A stretch of DNA of 64,000 nt from Farysia itapuensis (lineage: Eukaryota; Basidiomycota; Ustilaginomycetes; Ustilaginales; Ustilaginaceae), in assembly GCA_023212645.1 (NCBI GenBank), contig JALBYC010000012.1, positions 186,001-250,000 on the forward strand, given 5' to 3'. A program made the position numbers and the translations under genes. The stretch's first letter is position 1; each line of letters starts with the position of its first letter. The notes beneath the pieces are model-generated. The model saw nothing but the letters and a program-made list of their open reading frames with translations, ran no database searches and had not been told where the DNA came from. Positions 18,377 through 28,060 of this stretch are shown here, piece by piece.

Positions 18377-21313
18377 TTAGTCGCGGTAGGAGAGCAGACG
18401 GGCCTTGATGGCGGTATTCTGTGCATCGAGGGCCGAAATTTTGGTCTGCAGGGCGGCCATTTTGGACATGAGGAATTCGGTGCGTGCCTTTGCAGCTTCT
18501 GCTGTTGTAATCGGCGGTGGTTTTGCTGGTGATGGTGGTGTCGAGCTGAAGAGGCCTGATCCGAACAGACCGCCTTTGTCGGAGTCGGTCGAGTGCGATG
18601 GTGGTGGTGGCGGTGGTGGTAGTACGGCACCGGAGGTGGAGCCAGCCCCGCACGTCACCTTGAACGGCGACCCTTGAATCATCTGTGAAATCTCTGCAAT
18701 CTCACTCTCGATGGTCCGCATCGACTTTTCCGCGGACTCGATCGTGGCGCTGTTGGAAAGCAATGTCTGGGTATCACGGAACACTTTGTCGGCGACAAGA
18801 CGCGAGATGGCTTCCTGCATCACCGGTCTTCCCGCGCGAATCACTGCCGGACGCCCATCATGGTGCCGGACCGAGATGATCTCTGCCTGTTCAAGCGACT
18901 TGATCGGCGCCTCGTTGCCCTTAAAGTCGGTATGCAGCAGACCGTAGTATGAGACCTCGCCCTTCTTTGCCAGATGGTCAACCACGAGCCATGCATGCTC
19001 CCGTGTCCACGGCAGCGACGACGCTTCGCTGCTATCATCGCCAAACGCGTTCTTGCGCAGCTCCACCACTGTCCGTGAGATAATGTCTTCGACCGCGGAC
19101 TGCACCGTCTGACCCAAGCTGACCTTCTGTACGAGCGTTTCCAAGTCCGTCAGACGTCCACCCAGCTTGTCTACCCAGCCTGCCGTCTCGTCGTCCAGTG
19201 CGCTGACTTCAGAGCCCGGCGCTGATGACCCACTGGCACCTTCATTGGGCGAATCGTCGCTTAACGCGAGTTCCGTCCCGCTCTGTTGTCGATTCAAGAG
19301 TGCCTGTACTGGCTCTCGGTTGTTCCGGGACGCTGTCGCCGTCGTGCTGATGGGGCCAGAAGACAGGTCAGGCAATTTGCCCATCTCACGCAGCTTGTTG
19401 TACACGTAGCTGCGCGCTTTTTCCTCCTCGGCATCGGCCAGGACGATGCCTTGGAACGGCACGTTGGGCAATGCTTTGGCAAGCTCCTTGCCCATCCCCA
19501 CTGGATTGTCCGAGACAAAGATAACATGGGCAATGCCATTGGTGACCAACTCTGCCGACCACTCAGCCAACACCTGGTGCAGTACCGCCTGCTTGATTCC
19601 CTTGTGATGGAACTGCTTGATCACCACAACAGGCGCATCGAAAGACTTTTTCTTCTTCTTGTGACCTTCGTCCTGGCTCTCGTCGGTCAAGACAAGATGG
19701 TGGAGCGTCTGCACCGCGCTGTTGGCCAAATTGGCAGCCTTCTCTTCCAGATGCTCAGCAGCCGACTCGCCGCCCTGCGTTGCAGAGTCCTGACTAGATT
19801 TCAGAGTCTTCTTTTCAGCAGCGAGACGCTTCTTCTCCTCCTTCTCCAACTTCTTCTTGGTTTCTTCGTTGAGGTGCTGCAAGCTGTTGGTTACGACGCC
19901 AAGAATCTGTTTGAGTTGGGCGTCGACGGGTGTGGCAAAGCCTGCTTTCGAGCCGATGAGACCAACAGCAGCGAGGTCAATGAGACTGTTGATGCTGCTG
20001 AGCCAGCTAAACACGGGCCAGTAGCCAGTCTCGTTTGCGAGCGCGGTGGTTAGTAAAGCATCGTTCTTAGCCGTCTTGGCAATAGCATCACAGTCAATGA
20101 CCAGATGCTCGACATCGCGGGTCACGGCACGGTTCATCAGCCCCGCTTTGCCCGAGCCACGCGGACCAGACACGGTGATGAAGGTCGATGGCTTCTCGCG
20201 GATCCAATCCTGGATTGTCTCGGCGGATTGCCGACGCTCCCACCAATCATCTGCTCCCGAACTGGTGGATGTGGTGTCTTTGAACAGTCCGACAGTGTTC
20301 TGCTTCAACCAGTGATACACTCTGTAATCATCGAGCGAGAAAGTATTGCGGATCTTGCTCTCGACCATAAATTGCCGCACTGGGTCGAAGACCATGTACG
20401 AGATACCGCCGATGAGGAAAGCAAAGAATGGGAAGACGATGCGTGGATGGTTGGAGATCCATTCCCAAGCCTGTTTGCTGCGCAGCTTGCTGCGGAAGGT
20501 GATGATCAGGCGTGCACCGTTGGGCAGCTCGAGACCGTGTGCCGAGTTACGTGCACTAGTTGCGCCCCGAATGCGGGCAAAAGTGACAAAGGCTTCTGAC
20601 GGCTTCTCCTTGACGATTTCGACAATTCTGCCAAACGGTCGCAGCGTTGACCATAGCTGCTCTTCACTCGCATCGCCGCCTTCGAGCTTGACAAAGATGC
20701 GTGAGGAGGGAAAGATGTTCATGTCCTCGCGGAAAGGCTTGCCACGAACGACATGAACGCCAGGCGTGCCGATGAAAAGCAAGGTCGGGATAAATACCCG
20801 TTTGACGCCTCCTTTGAGCCGGGACTCGATGTGGTTGAGAGAATCCTCGTTTTTCTCGTTCGGGTCTTCGCGGTAGGAAAAGGTGATGAAAGCTCCTCCG
20901 TCCTTCATTCTCTCCTCCGCACCAATCACTTTGAATCCGTATCCGACACTGTCTTCCGGGGGAAGACTGCCTTTGACTCGGTCCAGCACCGAGAGCTTCT
21001 CGAACCGCGCGAGCAAGTACCGAACATCCCAAAACCCCAGTCGGATGGGGAAGACCGTGTCAAAGTACAGATAGCCGATTTTGCGGAAAGGGTCGCTTTC
21101 GGTCTCTGACTCGGCGTCTTCTGCCACCTTCCGTGCTTCAGGCGATGTGGACGCTTGAGAGGCAGAGGAATTGCGAATAGAGCCAATGTGCGAATAGGGT
21201 ACCAGCGGTGTCTTGACAAGCCTGCCTTGCTGCGTAGCGAGAGTCAGTCGTCGAGCAGCGGAGAGATGCGGCGCTGGCCCCGCACGCAGTAGAGCGGACG
21301 TGGCTCGAAGCAT
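18377..21313 (-). CDS. YME2: Mitochondrial escape protein 2 (Yme2/RNA12)
   Basis: 978 residues from an ATG at 21313. The N-terminus is a basic mitochondrial presequence (MLRATSALLRAGPAPHL, RR at 21-22). An RRM-like fold spans about 205-275 (SSRIFVKLEG through EAFVTFARIRG). One TM helix at about 291-309 (IVFPFFAFLIGGISYMVF) is followed by the P-loop FITVSGPRGSGKAG (383-390) of the RNA12 NTPase domain. A Lys/Glu-rich coil, a poly-Pro patch (PPPPPPP) and a C-terminal helix complete it. Yme2 is an inner-membrane protein with its RRM in the matrix and its NTPase in the intermembrane space, linked to mtDNA stability and crista shape. A short hydrophilic linker separates the RRM from the TM helix, as in the family. 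Confidence 0.93.
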   Translation of the reverse strand: MLRATSALLRAGPAPHLSAARRLTLATQQGRLVKTPLVPYSHIGSIRNSSASQASTSPEARKVAEDAESETESDPFRKIGYLYFDTVFPIRLGFWDVRYLLARFEKLSVLDRVKGSLPPEDSVGYGFKVIGAEERMKDGGAFITFSYREDPNEKNEDSLNHIESRLKGGVKRVFIPTLLFIGTPGVHVVRGKPFREDMNIFPSSRIFVKLEGGDASEEQLWSTLRPFGRIVEIVKEKPSEAFVTFARIRGATSARNSAHGLELPNGARLIITFRSKLRSKQAWEWISNHPRIVFPFFAFLIGGISYMVFDPVRQFMVESKIRNTFSLDDYRVYHWLKQNTVGLFKDTTSTSSGADDWWERRQSAETIQDWIREKPSTFITVSGPRGSGKAGLMNRAVTRDVEHLVIDCDAIAKTAKNDALLTTALANETGYWPVFSWLSSINSLIDLAAVGLIGSKAGFATPVDAQLKQILGVVTNSLQHLNEETKKKLEKEEKKRLAAEKKTLKSSQDSATQGGESAAEHLEEKAANLANSAVQTLHHLVLTDESQDEGHKKKKKSFDAPVVVIKQFHHKGIKQAVLHQVLAEWSAELVTNGIAHVIFVSDNPVGMGKELAKALPNVPFQGIVLADAEEEKARSYVYNKLREMGKLPDLSSGPISTTATASRNNREPVQALLNRQQSGTELALSDDSPNEGASGSSAPGSEVSALDDETAGWVDKLGGRLTDLETLVQKVSLGQTVQSAVEDIISRTVVELRKNAFGDDSSEASSLPWTREHAWLVVDHLAKKGEVSYYGLLHTDFKGNEAPIKSLEQAEIISVRHHDGRPAVIRAGRPVMQEAISRLVADKVFRDTQTLLSNSATIESAEKSMRTIESEIAEISQMIQGSPFKVTCGAGSTSGAVLPPPPPPPSHSTDSDKGGLFGSGLFSSTPPSPAKPPPITTAEAAKARTEFLMSKMAALQTKISALDAQNTAIKARLLSYRD

Positions 21314-21417
21314 TGCGTTGCGACTATGCGACGATGGTGGTCAGTCGTGTACAGTCGTTGGACCCTGCGGGAGAGCTGTTGGACAGCGCGATAACGTCAC
21401 CAAAAATAAATCGCAAG

Positions 21418-21424
21418 TCTAACA
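21418..21424 (+). promoter_or_regulatory. TCTAACA motif, YME2/MST1 promoter
   Basis: The exact heptamer lies 82 bp before the MST1 ATG and 105 bp before the YME2 ATG. Confidence 0.45.
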
Positions 21425-21505
21425 ATGGAACGTCCCATTTTTTTGTTTTTTTGACATCTGGCGCTCCGGCCTTCTGGAACTTGCACTCTTTGTCTCGACA
21501 AGCAG

Positions 21506-23074
21506 ATGGCGAGCTCTTCTGGAAGAGCATTGCGGCACCTGCTGCCACAAAGGAGCACATTTCCCGCATGTAGATGCGTTGCAGCCCCGTTCCAGCGCAG
21601 GTCTTTGTCCAAAGCATCGAACAAATCGCCTACGCCTACTTCCCCGACTGATCATCGAACGATTGGAAAGGCACAGTCACTCTTCCTGACACACGAAGCA
21701 TCTCCCGGAACACCCTTCATTCTGCCACATGGCATGCGTGTTGCGAGAAAAGTGGAAAGGGTCGTGCGAGATCTGTACGATGTGTATGGCTACGATGAAG
21801 TTCAGTCTCCGCAGCTGTTCAAGACGTCCCTGTGGAAGCGCAGTGGACACTGGGACAATTATCGCGAGGATATGTTCTCGGTCGAAGGCTACAAGGAGCA
21901 GTCGTCGCGGCAAAACGCTGTTTCGGACAGTACGATAGAAGCAAGCAGCTTGCAAGGGCGGACGGCCTGTTGCTCTATTCCCTCGGCGCAGAGCGAAGAG
22001 GAGAGCTTTGGTCTCAAACCAATGAACTGTCCAGGTCACTGTCTAATTTTTGCCTCGCAAGACAGGAGTTATCGTGATCTGCCGATACGCTACGCCGAAT
22101 TCAGTGCATTGCATCGCAATGAAGCGTCGGGTGCTCTCACCGGTCTTACGCGCGTTCGTCGGTTTCACCAGGACGATGCACACGTCTTTTGCCGACCGGA
22201 CCAGGTAGCGAACGAGATTGAAAGTATGCTCCAGATGCTCACCTCCGCCTACGACACATTTGGATTCCAAGCTTTTGAGCTGGTGCTATCGACCCGTCCC
22301 ACTGATTCCTTCATCGGCACGGTGGAAGAATGGGACAAGGCCGAGGCGAGTCTCAAAGCGGCCCTCGAGGCAAGCAATCGACCTTGGCAGCTCAACGAGG
22401 GGGACGGTGCCTTTTACGGCCCCAAGATCGACATTCGACTCGTCGACGGCACGGGGCGCAAGCATCAAACCGCCACCATCCAGCTCGACTTCCAGCTTCC
22501 GCGACGGTTTGAGCTATCCTACACCGATCCGGGGTCGTCCACGGGCAACGGACACAGTGTGCCGGTGATGATTCATCGTGCTATTCTCGGCAGTGTGGAG
22601 CGATTTATGGCGATTTTGATCGAGCAAACGTCCGGGTGGTGGCCTTTTTGGCTGAGTCCTCGACAAGCGGTAGTTTTACCGGCCAAGAGCGACTCGCCTG
22701 ACCTCGCCGAGTACGCCGCACGTGTGCAGCGCTATCTCTCGCTAGGCATCCACTCGTCCACCATCCCCGCTCGCAGCTCTGAACGACACCTGCAGCGCTT
22801 CTTTGTCGATCTCCCCACCAACCCACAGGGCGAGAAACTGGGCAAACTCGTACGTACAGCCCAAATGGCGCGCTACAACTACATCCTCGTCGTCGGCGAA
22901 AAGGAAAGAGAAGCAGGCACCGTCACGGTCCGCAAACGCGACGATACCAACGCACCCCCTCGCCTAAAAGAGCTGGCTCACCTCGATCAACAGCACCAAC
23001 TACACTCGGGACAGTATAGCTTGCATGACCTCCGAGCTGCGTTCTGCAGACTCGACTCACAACACGTATGGTGA
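21506..23074 (+). CDS. MST1: Mitochondrial threonyl-tRNA synthetase
   Basis: 522 residues starting with a basic presequence (MASSSGRALRHLLPQRS). The protein goes straight to the class II catalytic core: motif 1 region (HGMRVARKVERVVRDLYDVYG), LKPMNCPGHC (zinc/threonine site), motif 2 RNEASGALTGLTRVRRFHQDD, GDGAFYGPKIDI, motif 3 HRAILGSVERF. It then has the anticodon-binding domain from about 390. It lacks the TGS and N2 editing domains of cytosolic ThrRS, as fungal mitochondrial Mst1 does, so the product is the organellar enzyme. The stop is only 48 bp from that of the convergent CDF gene. Confidence 0.94.
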   Translation: MASSSGRALRHLLPQRSTFPACRCVAAPFQRRSLSKASNKSPTPTSPTDHRTIGKAQSLFLTHEASPGTPFILPHGMRVARKVERVVRDLYDVYGYDEVQSPQLFKTSLWKRSGHWDNYREDMFSVEGYKEQSSRQNAVSDSTIEASSLQGRTACCSIPSAQSEEESFGLKPMNCPGHCLIFASQDRSYRDLPIRYAEFSALHRNEASGALTGLTRVRRFHQDDAHVFCRPDQVANEIESMLQMLTSAYDTFGFQAFELVLSTRPTDSFIGTVEEWDKAEASLKAALEASNRPWQLNEGDGAFYGPKIDIRLVDGTGRKHQTATIQLDFQLPRRFELSYTDPGSSTGNGHSVPVMIHRAILGSVERFMAILIEQTSGWWPFWLSPRQAVVLPAKSDSPDLAEYAARVQRYLSLGIHSSTIPARSSERHLQRFFVDLPTNPQGEKLGKLVRTAQMARYNYILVVGEKEREAGTVTVRKRDDTNAPPRLKELAHLDQQHQLHSGQYSLHDLRAAFCRLDSQHVW

Positions 23075-23122
23075 AACTCAATCAACATTTGCTATAAGAT
23101 AAAGTGGCTGGACTGTGGAAAT

Positions 23123-24625
23123 CTAAACGGATTTGCGGTGCTCGAATGCGTGTTCCACCTCGTGGTCGACGTGGATGAACGCGCGTTCGACCATGGGTAG
23201 TGCCTCGAGGTTGTCTTGAAGCAGCTGACTCAAGTCGTGGCTCTTCCAGAGGGGCGTCTCCGGGTGCATGACAATGTCGATTTCAACAATGTAGCGCGGC
23301 CCAGAGCTGTACGCACGCACGCTCTCGATCGCCTGGATCTCGTCGCTAAACAGGGCAGCGTTGTAGGTGACCAGCTGCAGGAAGTCGGTCGGCGCAGCAG
23401 CGCCAGCCAGCGTCTTGAACTCGCCAAAGGCCGTGCGTGTCCACGAAATGATAATAGCAGTAGAAATGATCAGTGCACCGGCGGGATCGATCCAGCCGGC
23501 AATCGTAGCACCTGCAGCAGAGGTAAAGATACCGAGCCCGTTGATAAACAGATCGTTTCGGTGGTCCTGGTAGAGTACCTCTACCTGACTCGAGTACTTG
23601 CGCAGACCGTAGCAGTAAATGGCAAGAGCGGCTTTGGTAACGAATGCGACGCCCACTGCAATCAGCGAGGCAATGTGCAGCTTCTTATCGCCATCGCCCG
23701 TTGCAAGTTCCTGAATAGATTCAACGACGAGGATCGCCGAAACCATTCCCATCAGAGCGGCGTAGGTGATGTTGCCGATCGGCTCGAAGCGAGAGCCACC
23801 AATGGGCCACTTGCGATCATCAACCGATTCACTTTTGCGGTGAAGCCAGTTGAGCACGAGGTTCGCAAATGGGTCAAACACCGAGTCAGCCGCCGTCGCA
23901 AACAGCGACAATGAGAGAGAGCTGACAGCGGCATACAACTGCAAAGCAGCCAGCACAAAGTTGGCTCCAATAGAGGCGTATATGGCAATTTTGACTTTAA
24001 GAGCCGATCCTTGGCGATCTGCTTTGTCCTCGTCGGCATGCTTGGAGATGGGCTTGAGTAGCCGTTCAATGTGTTCGTTCTGTGCCTCGTAGAAGCTGCG
24101 AATTTGTTTTTCAGAACGTCTCCCCTTGCCTTTGCCCGAGTGGCGTCGTCGAATTTCTGAATCCTCAACCACTTTGGATCGGAGGAGCAAAGGATCAGTA
24201 TCTTCGGTGCCTGGTGTGGTAGCAAGAGCTCCGATGTACCCGAGCGAGCTGGCACGGGATCGGGAAGGTCCCGCCTCTTGTATGTCGCTGGGCATGTTGA
24301 ATGGGATTGGGTCTCCCTTGTGGGCCTGGTAGTCGGCAGTCATGCGCTGAGCCTGGGCATAGGCCGGCGAAGAACTAGGCCCGATGTTGACATCAATCGT
24401 AATGTCTCGCCCCTGATACCTGCCGGACCGGATCGAGTCTGGAGGCGAAGGCCGTCGCGTAGAGCTTGCAGGCACAACGGCGCGAGTAGGCGCAGTCAAC
24501 TCTATGTCCTGCTGTCCCATGGGCGACAGCGGAGGCGATTGTCCAGGATGGTGTGAGCCTTGCTCAGAGCCGGTGCGAAGCTTCTGCTGAGCGACGTCGA
24601 GCGCCGTTGATATCATGTGCGACAT
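23123..24625 (-). CDS. Cation diffusion facilitator, Mn-type
   Basis: 500 residues. Residues 1-210 are hydrophilic and Ser/Pro-rich. The CDF membrane domain has six helices: KVKIAIYASIGANFVLAALQ, then the TM2 site AADSVFD (near 246), WPIGGSRFEPIGN, and the TM5 site QDHRNDLFINGLG (near 354). Both metal sites read D-x-x-x-D (DSVFD and DHRND), the pattern of manganese-preferring CDFs rather than HxxxD zinc transporters. A cytosolic C-terminal domain (YIVEIDIVMHPETPLWKSHD, AFIHVDHEVEH) follows. Expected role: Mn2+/H+ antiport into an internal compartment. The metal preference is inferred from the motif. Confidence 0.88.
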   Translation of the reverse strand: MSHMISTALDVAQQKLRTGSEQGSHHPGQSPPLSPMGQQDIELTAPTRAVVPASSTRRPSPPDSIRSGRYQGRDITIDVNIGPSSSPAYAQAQRMTADYQAHKGDPIPFNMPSDIQEAGPSRSRASSLGYIGALATTPGTEDTDPLLLRSKVVEDSEIRRRHSGKGKGRRSEKQIRSFYEAQNEHIERLLKPISKHADEDKADRQGSALKVKIAIYASIGANFVLAALQLYAAVSSLSLSLFATAADSVFDPFANLVLNWLHRKSESVDDRKWPIGGSRFEPIGNITYAALMGMVSAILVVESIQELATGDGDKKLHIASLIAVGVAFVTKAALAIYCYGLRKYSSQVEVLYQDHRNDLFINGLGIFTSAAGATIAGWIDPAGALIISTAIIISWTRTAFGEFKTLAGAAAPTDFLQLVTYNAALFSDEIQAIESVRAYSSGPRYIVEIDIVMHPETPLWKSHDLSQLLQDNLEALPMVERAFIHVDHEVEHAFEHRKSV

Positions 24626-24942
24626 CGTAGTGTTGGTGGTGGCTGTGTACGAAGGATGAAAAACTTCGCTCAGCCATCAAGATTATAAGATTAAGCGGTA
24701 ATCTGTCAAGATCTATAAATATTGTGATTGCTTGGCGTTTGGCGTTCGCGCGTGCGGCGTATGCAAGCGTATAATCGTATAAGCGCACGAGCGCCCTAGC
24801 GCAAGTTGGTCAATGCACCACTCTAACAGCTCCGTTTTTGATGTAAGATCGCAAAAAGTGTGATCGTGCGTGTCGGCATTCTGTGATTTCATCGTCTCAC
24901 GCGCTCGGGTGAGACTCACACTTCTTCCCATACTGTCTCGCC
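24626..24942. promoter_or_regulatory. CDF/striatin divergent promoter
   Basis: This is a 317 bp shared promoter. It contains TATAAATA at 24714-24721 (about 90 bp before the CDF ATG, read from either strand as an AT box), repeated GTATAA-type words at 24768-24783 and a TCTAACA at 24822. No gene is seen. Confidence 0.4.
24822..24828 (+). promoter_or_regulatory. TCTAACA motif, CDF/striatin promoter
   Basis: The exact heptamer lies 115 bp before the striatin ATG and about 197 bp before the CDF ATG. It is followed by GC. Confidence 0.45.
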
Positions 24943-27624
24943 ATGTTCCTCAGCAACTCTGGCATGATGCTGGGCGGGAACAACAACAACAACAACAATA
25001 ACGGCGCAGGCGCAAACGCAGGCGCAGGCCTCGGCGTCGGCATGAACAACGGTCAGATGCAGGGCAATGCCAATGGCGTTCAGCCTGCAGAAGGTGGCGT
25101 GGCACCCATTGCACCCGACTATTCGCTCGCTGGAATCCTGCACTATCTGCAGAGCGAATGGAGGAGGTACGAGAAGGATCGGAACGAGTGGGAGATTGAA
25201 AGGGCAGAAATGCGGGCACGCATTGCTCTGCTCGAAGGAGAGAGACGCGGTGTCGAGAATCTCAAGACCGACCTGATGAGGCGAGTCAAGATGCTCGAAT
25301 ATGCTTTGCGACAAGAGCGATCCAAGTATCTATCTTCGACATCCAACACTTCTTCTTCCCCCTTATCGTCCTTGCCTCCTCAGGTCAAGAACCCTCTTTT
25401 GCAGGGTCTGGAGAAGGCAGCCTCGAGCAGCGGTCGCAGCTCGCCTGGTCCCATGTTTGAAGCCGCACAGAGCGGTGCTGGCTCTACCCTCTCTCTCAAT
25501 CACAATTCGGCCGGCGCTGGTACCTCCACCATCAACAGCACGCTTCTTGGTGGCCTTAACGCAAATGCTGTCGGTGCTCAGGTCTCGAGAGCTTCATCGA
25601 GTGCCAAAGATCCCAAGTCACGCGCAAAGAGCCGGGAATACCTCAAGCAATGTCTGCAGGAAATTTCGTACCTCACTTCAGCCACGACCTTGAATCCCTT
25701 ACCCGACCGCGGTGTTGCGTCTGGATCTCAACCCGGTGTAAGCGCAGGACAAGCTCAGCAGAGGCCGCGTATGGTCATGTCGGAAAATGTGCCTCCTCCC
25801 AATGCTCGACCTGCAGACGCCCAACCTTCCCTGGGCGGGACAATCAGCCGTGGAAGCACGTCCGGCCTAGGCATTCCCAACTTAGGTCCAGGCAAGGGAG
25901 GACGTCCAGGCAGGTCGCCTCTGTTCGCATCGGAGGCTACAGTTGAAGAGGACAACGAGGCAGATGAGCAATCCAACAGTTGGCAAGTGCGCAGCGACAC
26001 TGGTCAGACAGTCAATCCGCTCAGTGCAACTTTTGTGGATCCCAACGAGGGCAGTAATGGATCTGCGCCGACTTCAGAGCGCGACGAGGACTCCAGCTCG
26101 CAATCCACCTCGTCGGAATCTTCACAATCTTCGACATCGTCGGCAAGTTTTACCGACAACGAATTCGACGGAGGAGATCAGGTGACTGCCATTTTTAAAC
26201 CTGGCGGTCGCGATTGGCAGAAGCTAAAGGAAGAAGGCGTTGCCTCTCGAGACAGACGCGATGCTGCCGCGCGCCAAGACGACAAGGCTGAAGCTGCCAT
26301 GATTCTTTCCGAAGCTCAGCAGCAGCTGGCCATCACATCGGAGAAAGTCAATCAGCTAATGAACCGCAGCGCTCGAAAGGACGGCGAGGACGAATTAGCC
26401 AATTTGAGTTTGGTGGCCGAGGACGACGATGCCGCGAAAAACGCTGCAGACGCTGCGGCTGACAGCTTGTTGTGGAAATCCAAGAAAGTGCTCCGTAGTC
26501 ATCTGGACGCTGTCCGAGCTGTCGCCTTTTCGCAAAGCGAGCTGTGTCTACTCTCGGCCTCGGACGACAACACGATCAAATTCTGGAACTCGGATTTGGC
26601 AGCTGTGACGCAGACTGCATCAAAGTCGGGCACGGATAGTGCACCGTTGGTAACGTTCCGTGGACATTCCGCAGCCGTCACTTCCTTGGCCTTGTCAAGC
26701 AGCAAGCAACGGTTCTACAGTGGCAGCATGGATTCCTCCATCCGTGTGTGGCAATTGCCGGACAAGAACACGGAGCCCTATCCGCCATTTGACAAGACGA
26801 CAGAGCTGGGATGTCTTGTGGGGCACTCGCAAGCAGTTTGGGATCTGGCGCTGCTGCCGGACCGTTCGGATGAAGAGGGTTTACTCGCCAGTGCCTCTGC
26901 TGACGGCACCGTCAAGGTGTGGGCTGTGCGAAACACTACCAGCCAAGACAGCCACGACAGCGTGCCAGCCGAGCTGCAACTCAGCTGGGACTACTTTGGT
27001 TCTGACCCCGCCGCAGACAGTGCCACGGAGCGGGAGAAGCTGCTCAAGGTGGGAGCGCTGCCGGTTCCCACAAGCGTAGACTCGTGTCACTCGGATCTGC
27101 GCCTCGTCGCTGTCGGATACTCAAACTCGGTCGTGAAACTATTCGACCTCGACAGTGGCCGACAGACGATGCAGCTCAAGAGTGACGAGACGTACGATGG
27201 CACACCGGGAACGCAGATCAACAAGATTGTGACACACCCGACGCTGCCAATGCTCATCTCGGCGCACGAGGACGGATATATCCGCATGTTCGACCTCGAC
27301 ACGGGCGCGTGTTCGCTATCCATGGTTGCGCATCTCGACGCCGTCACTTCGCTCGACATTGACGCGTCCGGTTTGACACTTGTATCGGGTGGACATGACT
27401 GCAGTGTTCGCTTCTGGGACATTGCCGGCGGCTCGCTCTCGGTCAGAGACAGTCCCGCCGGGGCAGACGCAACTCAGGGGGCCGCAACAACAGCCGTCTG
27501 TCGGCAGGAAATCAGCTCGCACCGCAGAAAAGCAGGTGAAGGCGTGCTTTCGGTAAAATACCATCCCACAGCTCCCTTCTTTGCCTCGGCCGGCGCGGAC
27601 GGCGTGATCCGCATCTATGGATGA
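24943..27624 (+). CDS. Striatin-family STRIPAK scaffold
   Basis: 893 residues. An Asn/Gly-rich start (seven Asn in a row) precedes the conserved striatin block YSLAGILHYLQSEWRRYEKD, which runs into a coiled coil to about residue 126 (RVKMLEYALRQERSKY). A long Ser/Gly/Thr-rich linker follows. A WD40 propeller fills about 507-893 (LRSHLDAVRAVAFSQSE, FRGHSAAVTSLALSSS, GHSQAVWDLALLPD, HLDAVTSLDIDASG, VKYHPTAPFFASAGADG). Striatin is the regulatory B-type subunit that holds PP2A, Mob3/Phocein, SLMAP-like and STRIP proteins in STRIPAK. In filamentous fungi this complex controls cell fusion, septation and development. Confidence 0.93.
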   Translation: MFLSNSGMMLGGNNNNNNNNGAGANAGAGLGVGMNNGQMQGNANGVQPAEGGVAPIAPDYSLAGILHYLQSEWRRYEKDRNEWEIERAEMRARIALLEGERRGVENLKTDLMRRVKMLEYALRQERSKYLSSTSNTSSSPLSSLPPQVKNPLLQGLEKAASSSGRSSPGPMFEAAQSGAGSTLSLNHNSAGAGTSTINSTLLGGLNANAVGAQVSRASSSAKDPKSRAKSREYLKQCLQEISYLTSATTLNPLPDRGVASGSQPGVSAGQAQQRPRMVMSENVPPPNARPADAQPSLGGTISRGSTSGLGIPNLGPGKGGRPGRSPLFASEATVEEDNEADEQSNSWQVRSDTGQTVNPLSATFVDPNEGSNGSAPTSERDEDSSSQSTSSESSQSSTSSASFTDNEFDGGDQVTAIFKPGGRDWQKLKEEGVASRDRRDAAARQDDKAEAAMILSEAQQQLAITSEKVNQLMNRSARKDGEDELANLSLVAEDDDAAKNAADAAADSLLWKSKKVLRSHLDAVRAVAFSQSELCLLSASDDNTIKFWNSDLAAVTQTASKSGTDSAPLVTFRGHSAAVTSLALSSSKQRFYSGSMDSSIRVWQLPDKNTEPYPPFDKTTELGCLVGHSQAVWDLALLPDRSDEEGLLASASADGTVKVWAVRNTTSQDSHDSVPAELQLSWDYFGSDPAADSATEREKLLKVGALPVPTSVDSCHSDLRLVAVGYSNSVVKLFDLDSGRQTMQLKSDETYDGTPGTQINKIVTHPTLPMLISAHEDGYIRMFDLDTGACSLSMVAHLDAVTSLDIDASGLTLVSGGHDCSVRFWDIAGGSLSVRDSPAGADATQGAATTAVCRQEISSHRRKAGEGVLSVKYHPTAPFFASAGADGVIRIYG

Positions 27625-28060
27625 GTGTTTGTCCTCGTCTTTCCCCCTATCCGCAACCTACATTGCACGCGCCTTTCTCGCCGCTAATCGAATGAACTCG
27701 CAAGTAGATAGAACGATCTTTTGAGTGTGCATGTGCAGCATAGCGTGGGAAAGGGGGGGTTGGGAAGCTGATCGTGGGTGCCGGATCATCACGGTGGGGC
27801 GCCCGTTTAGACAGGGGGTCGTTAGTGCTTGCTTGCTTGCTTTGCAAAAAAAAGAAAAGTGCCATTTTGCGCGTAAAAGGGTCGTCGTGTGTGTCTCTGT
27901 CCCATAGTCTACATCTTACACTGCTCAAAGGAAAACGTCTACGACTTGCCGCCGCTGTAACGACCTCTGGAAACGACCTTCTTTTTAACGCTCTAACGAC
28001 AGGAAGACTGCTGTAGTCTGTAACGATACACTCCCTTTTTTAGCAGGTGTGGGTTGGCAC
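27625..28060. other. Intergenic, striatin 3' / RRM-R3H 5' region
   Basis: 436 bp between two plus-strand genes. I see no ORF with coding character. The last 120 bp holds several AACGAC/AACGAT words, a TCTAACG (27992-27998), and a pyrimidine tract ending TTTTTTAGCAG just before the next ATG. That tract could be the acceptor of a 5'-UTR intron. Confidence 0.45.
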
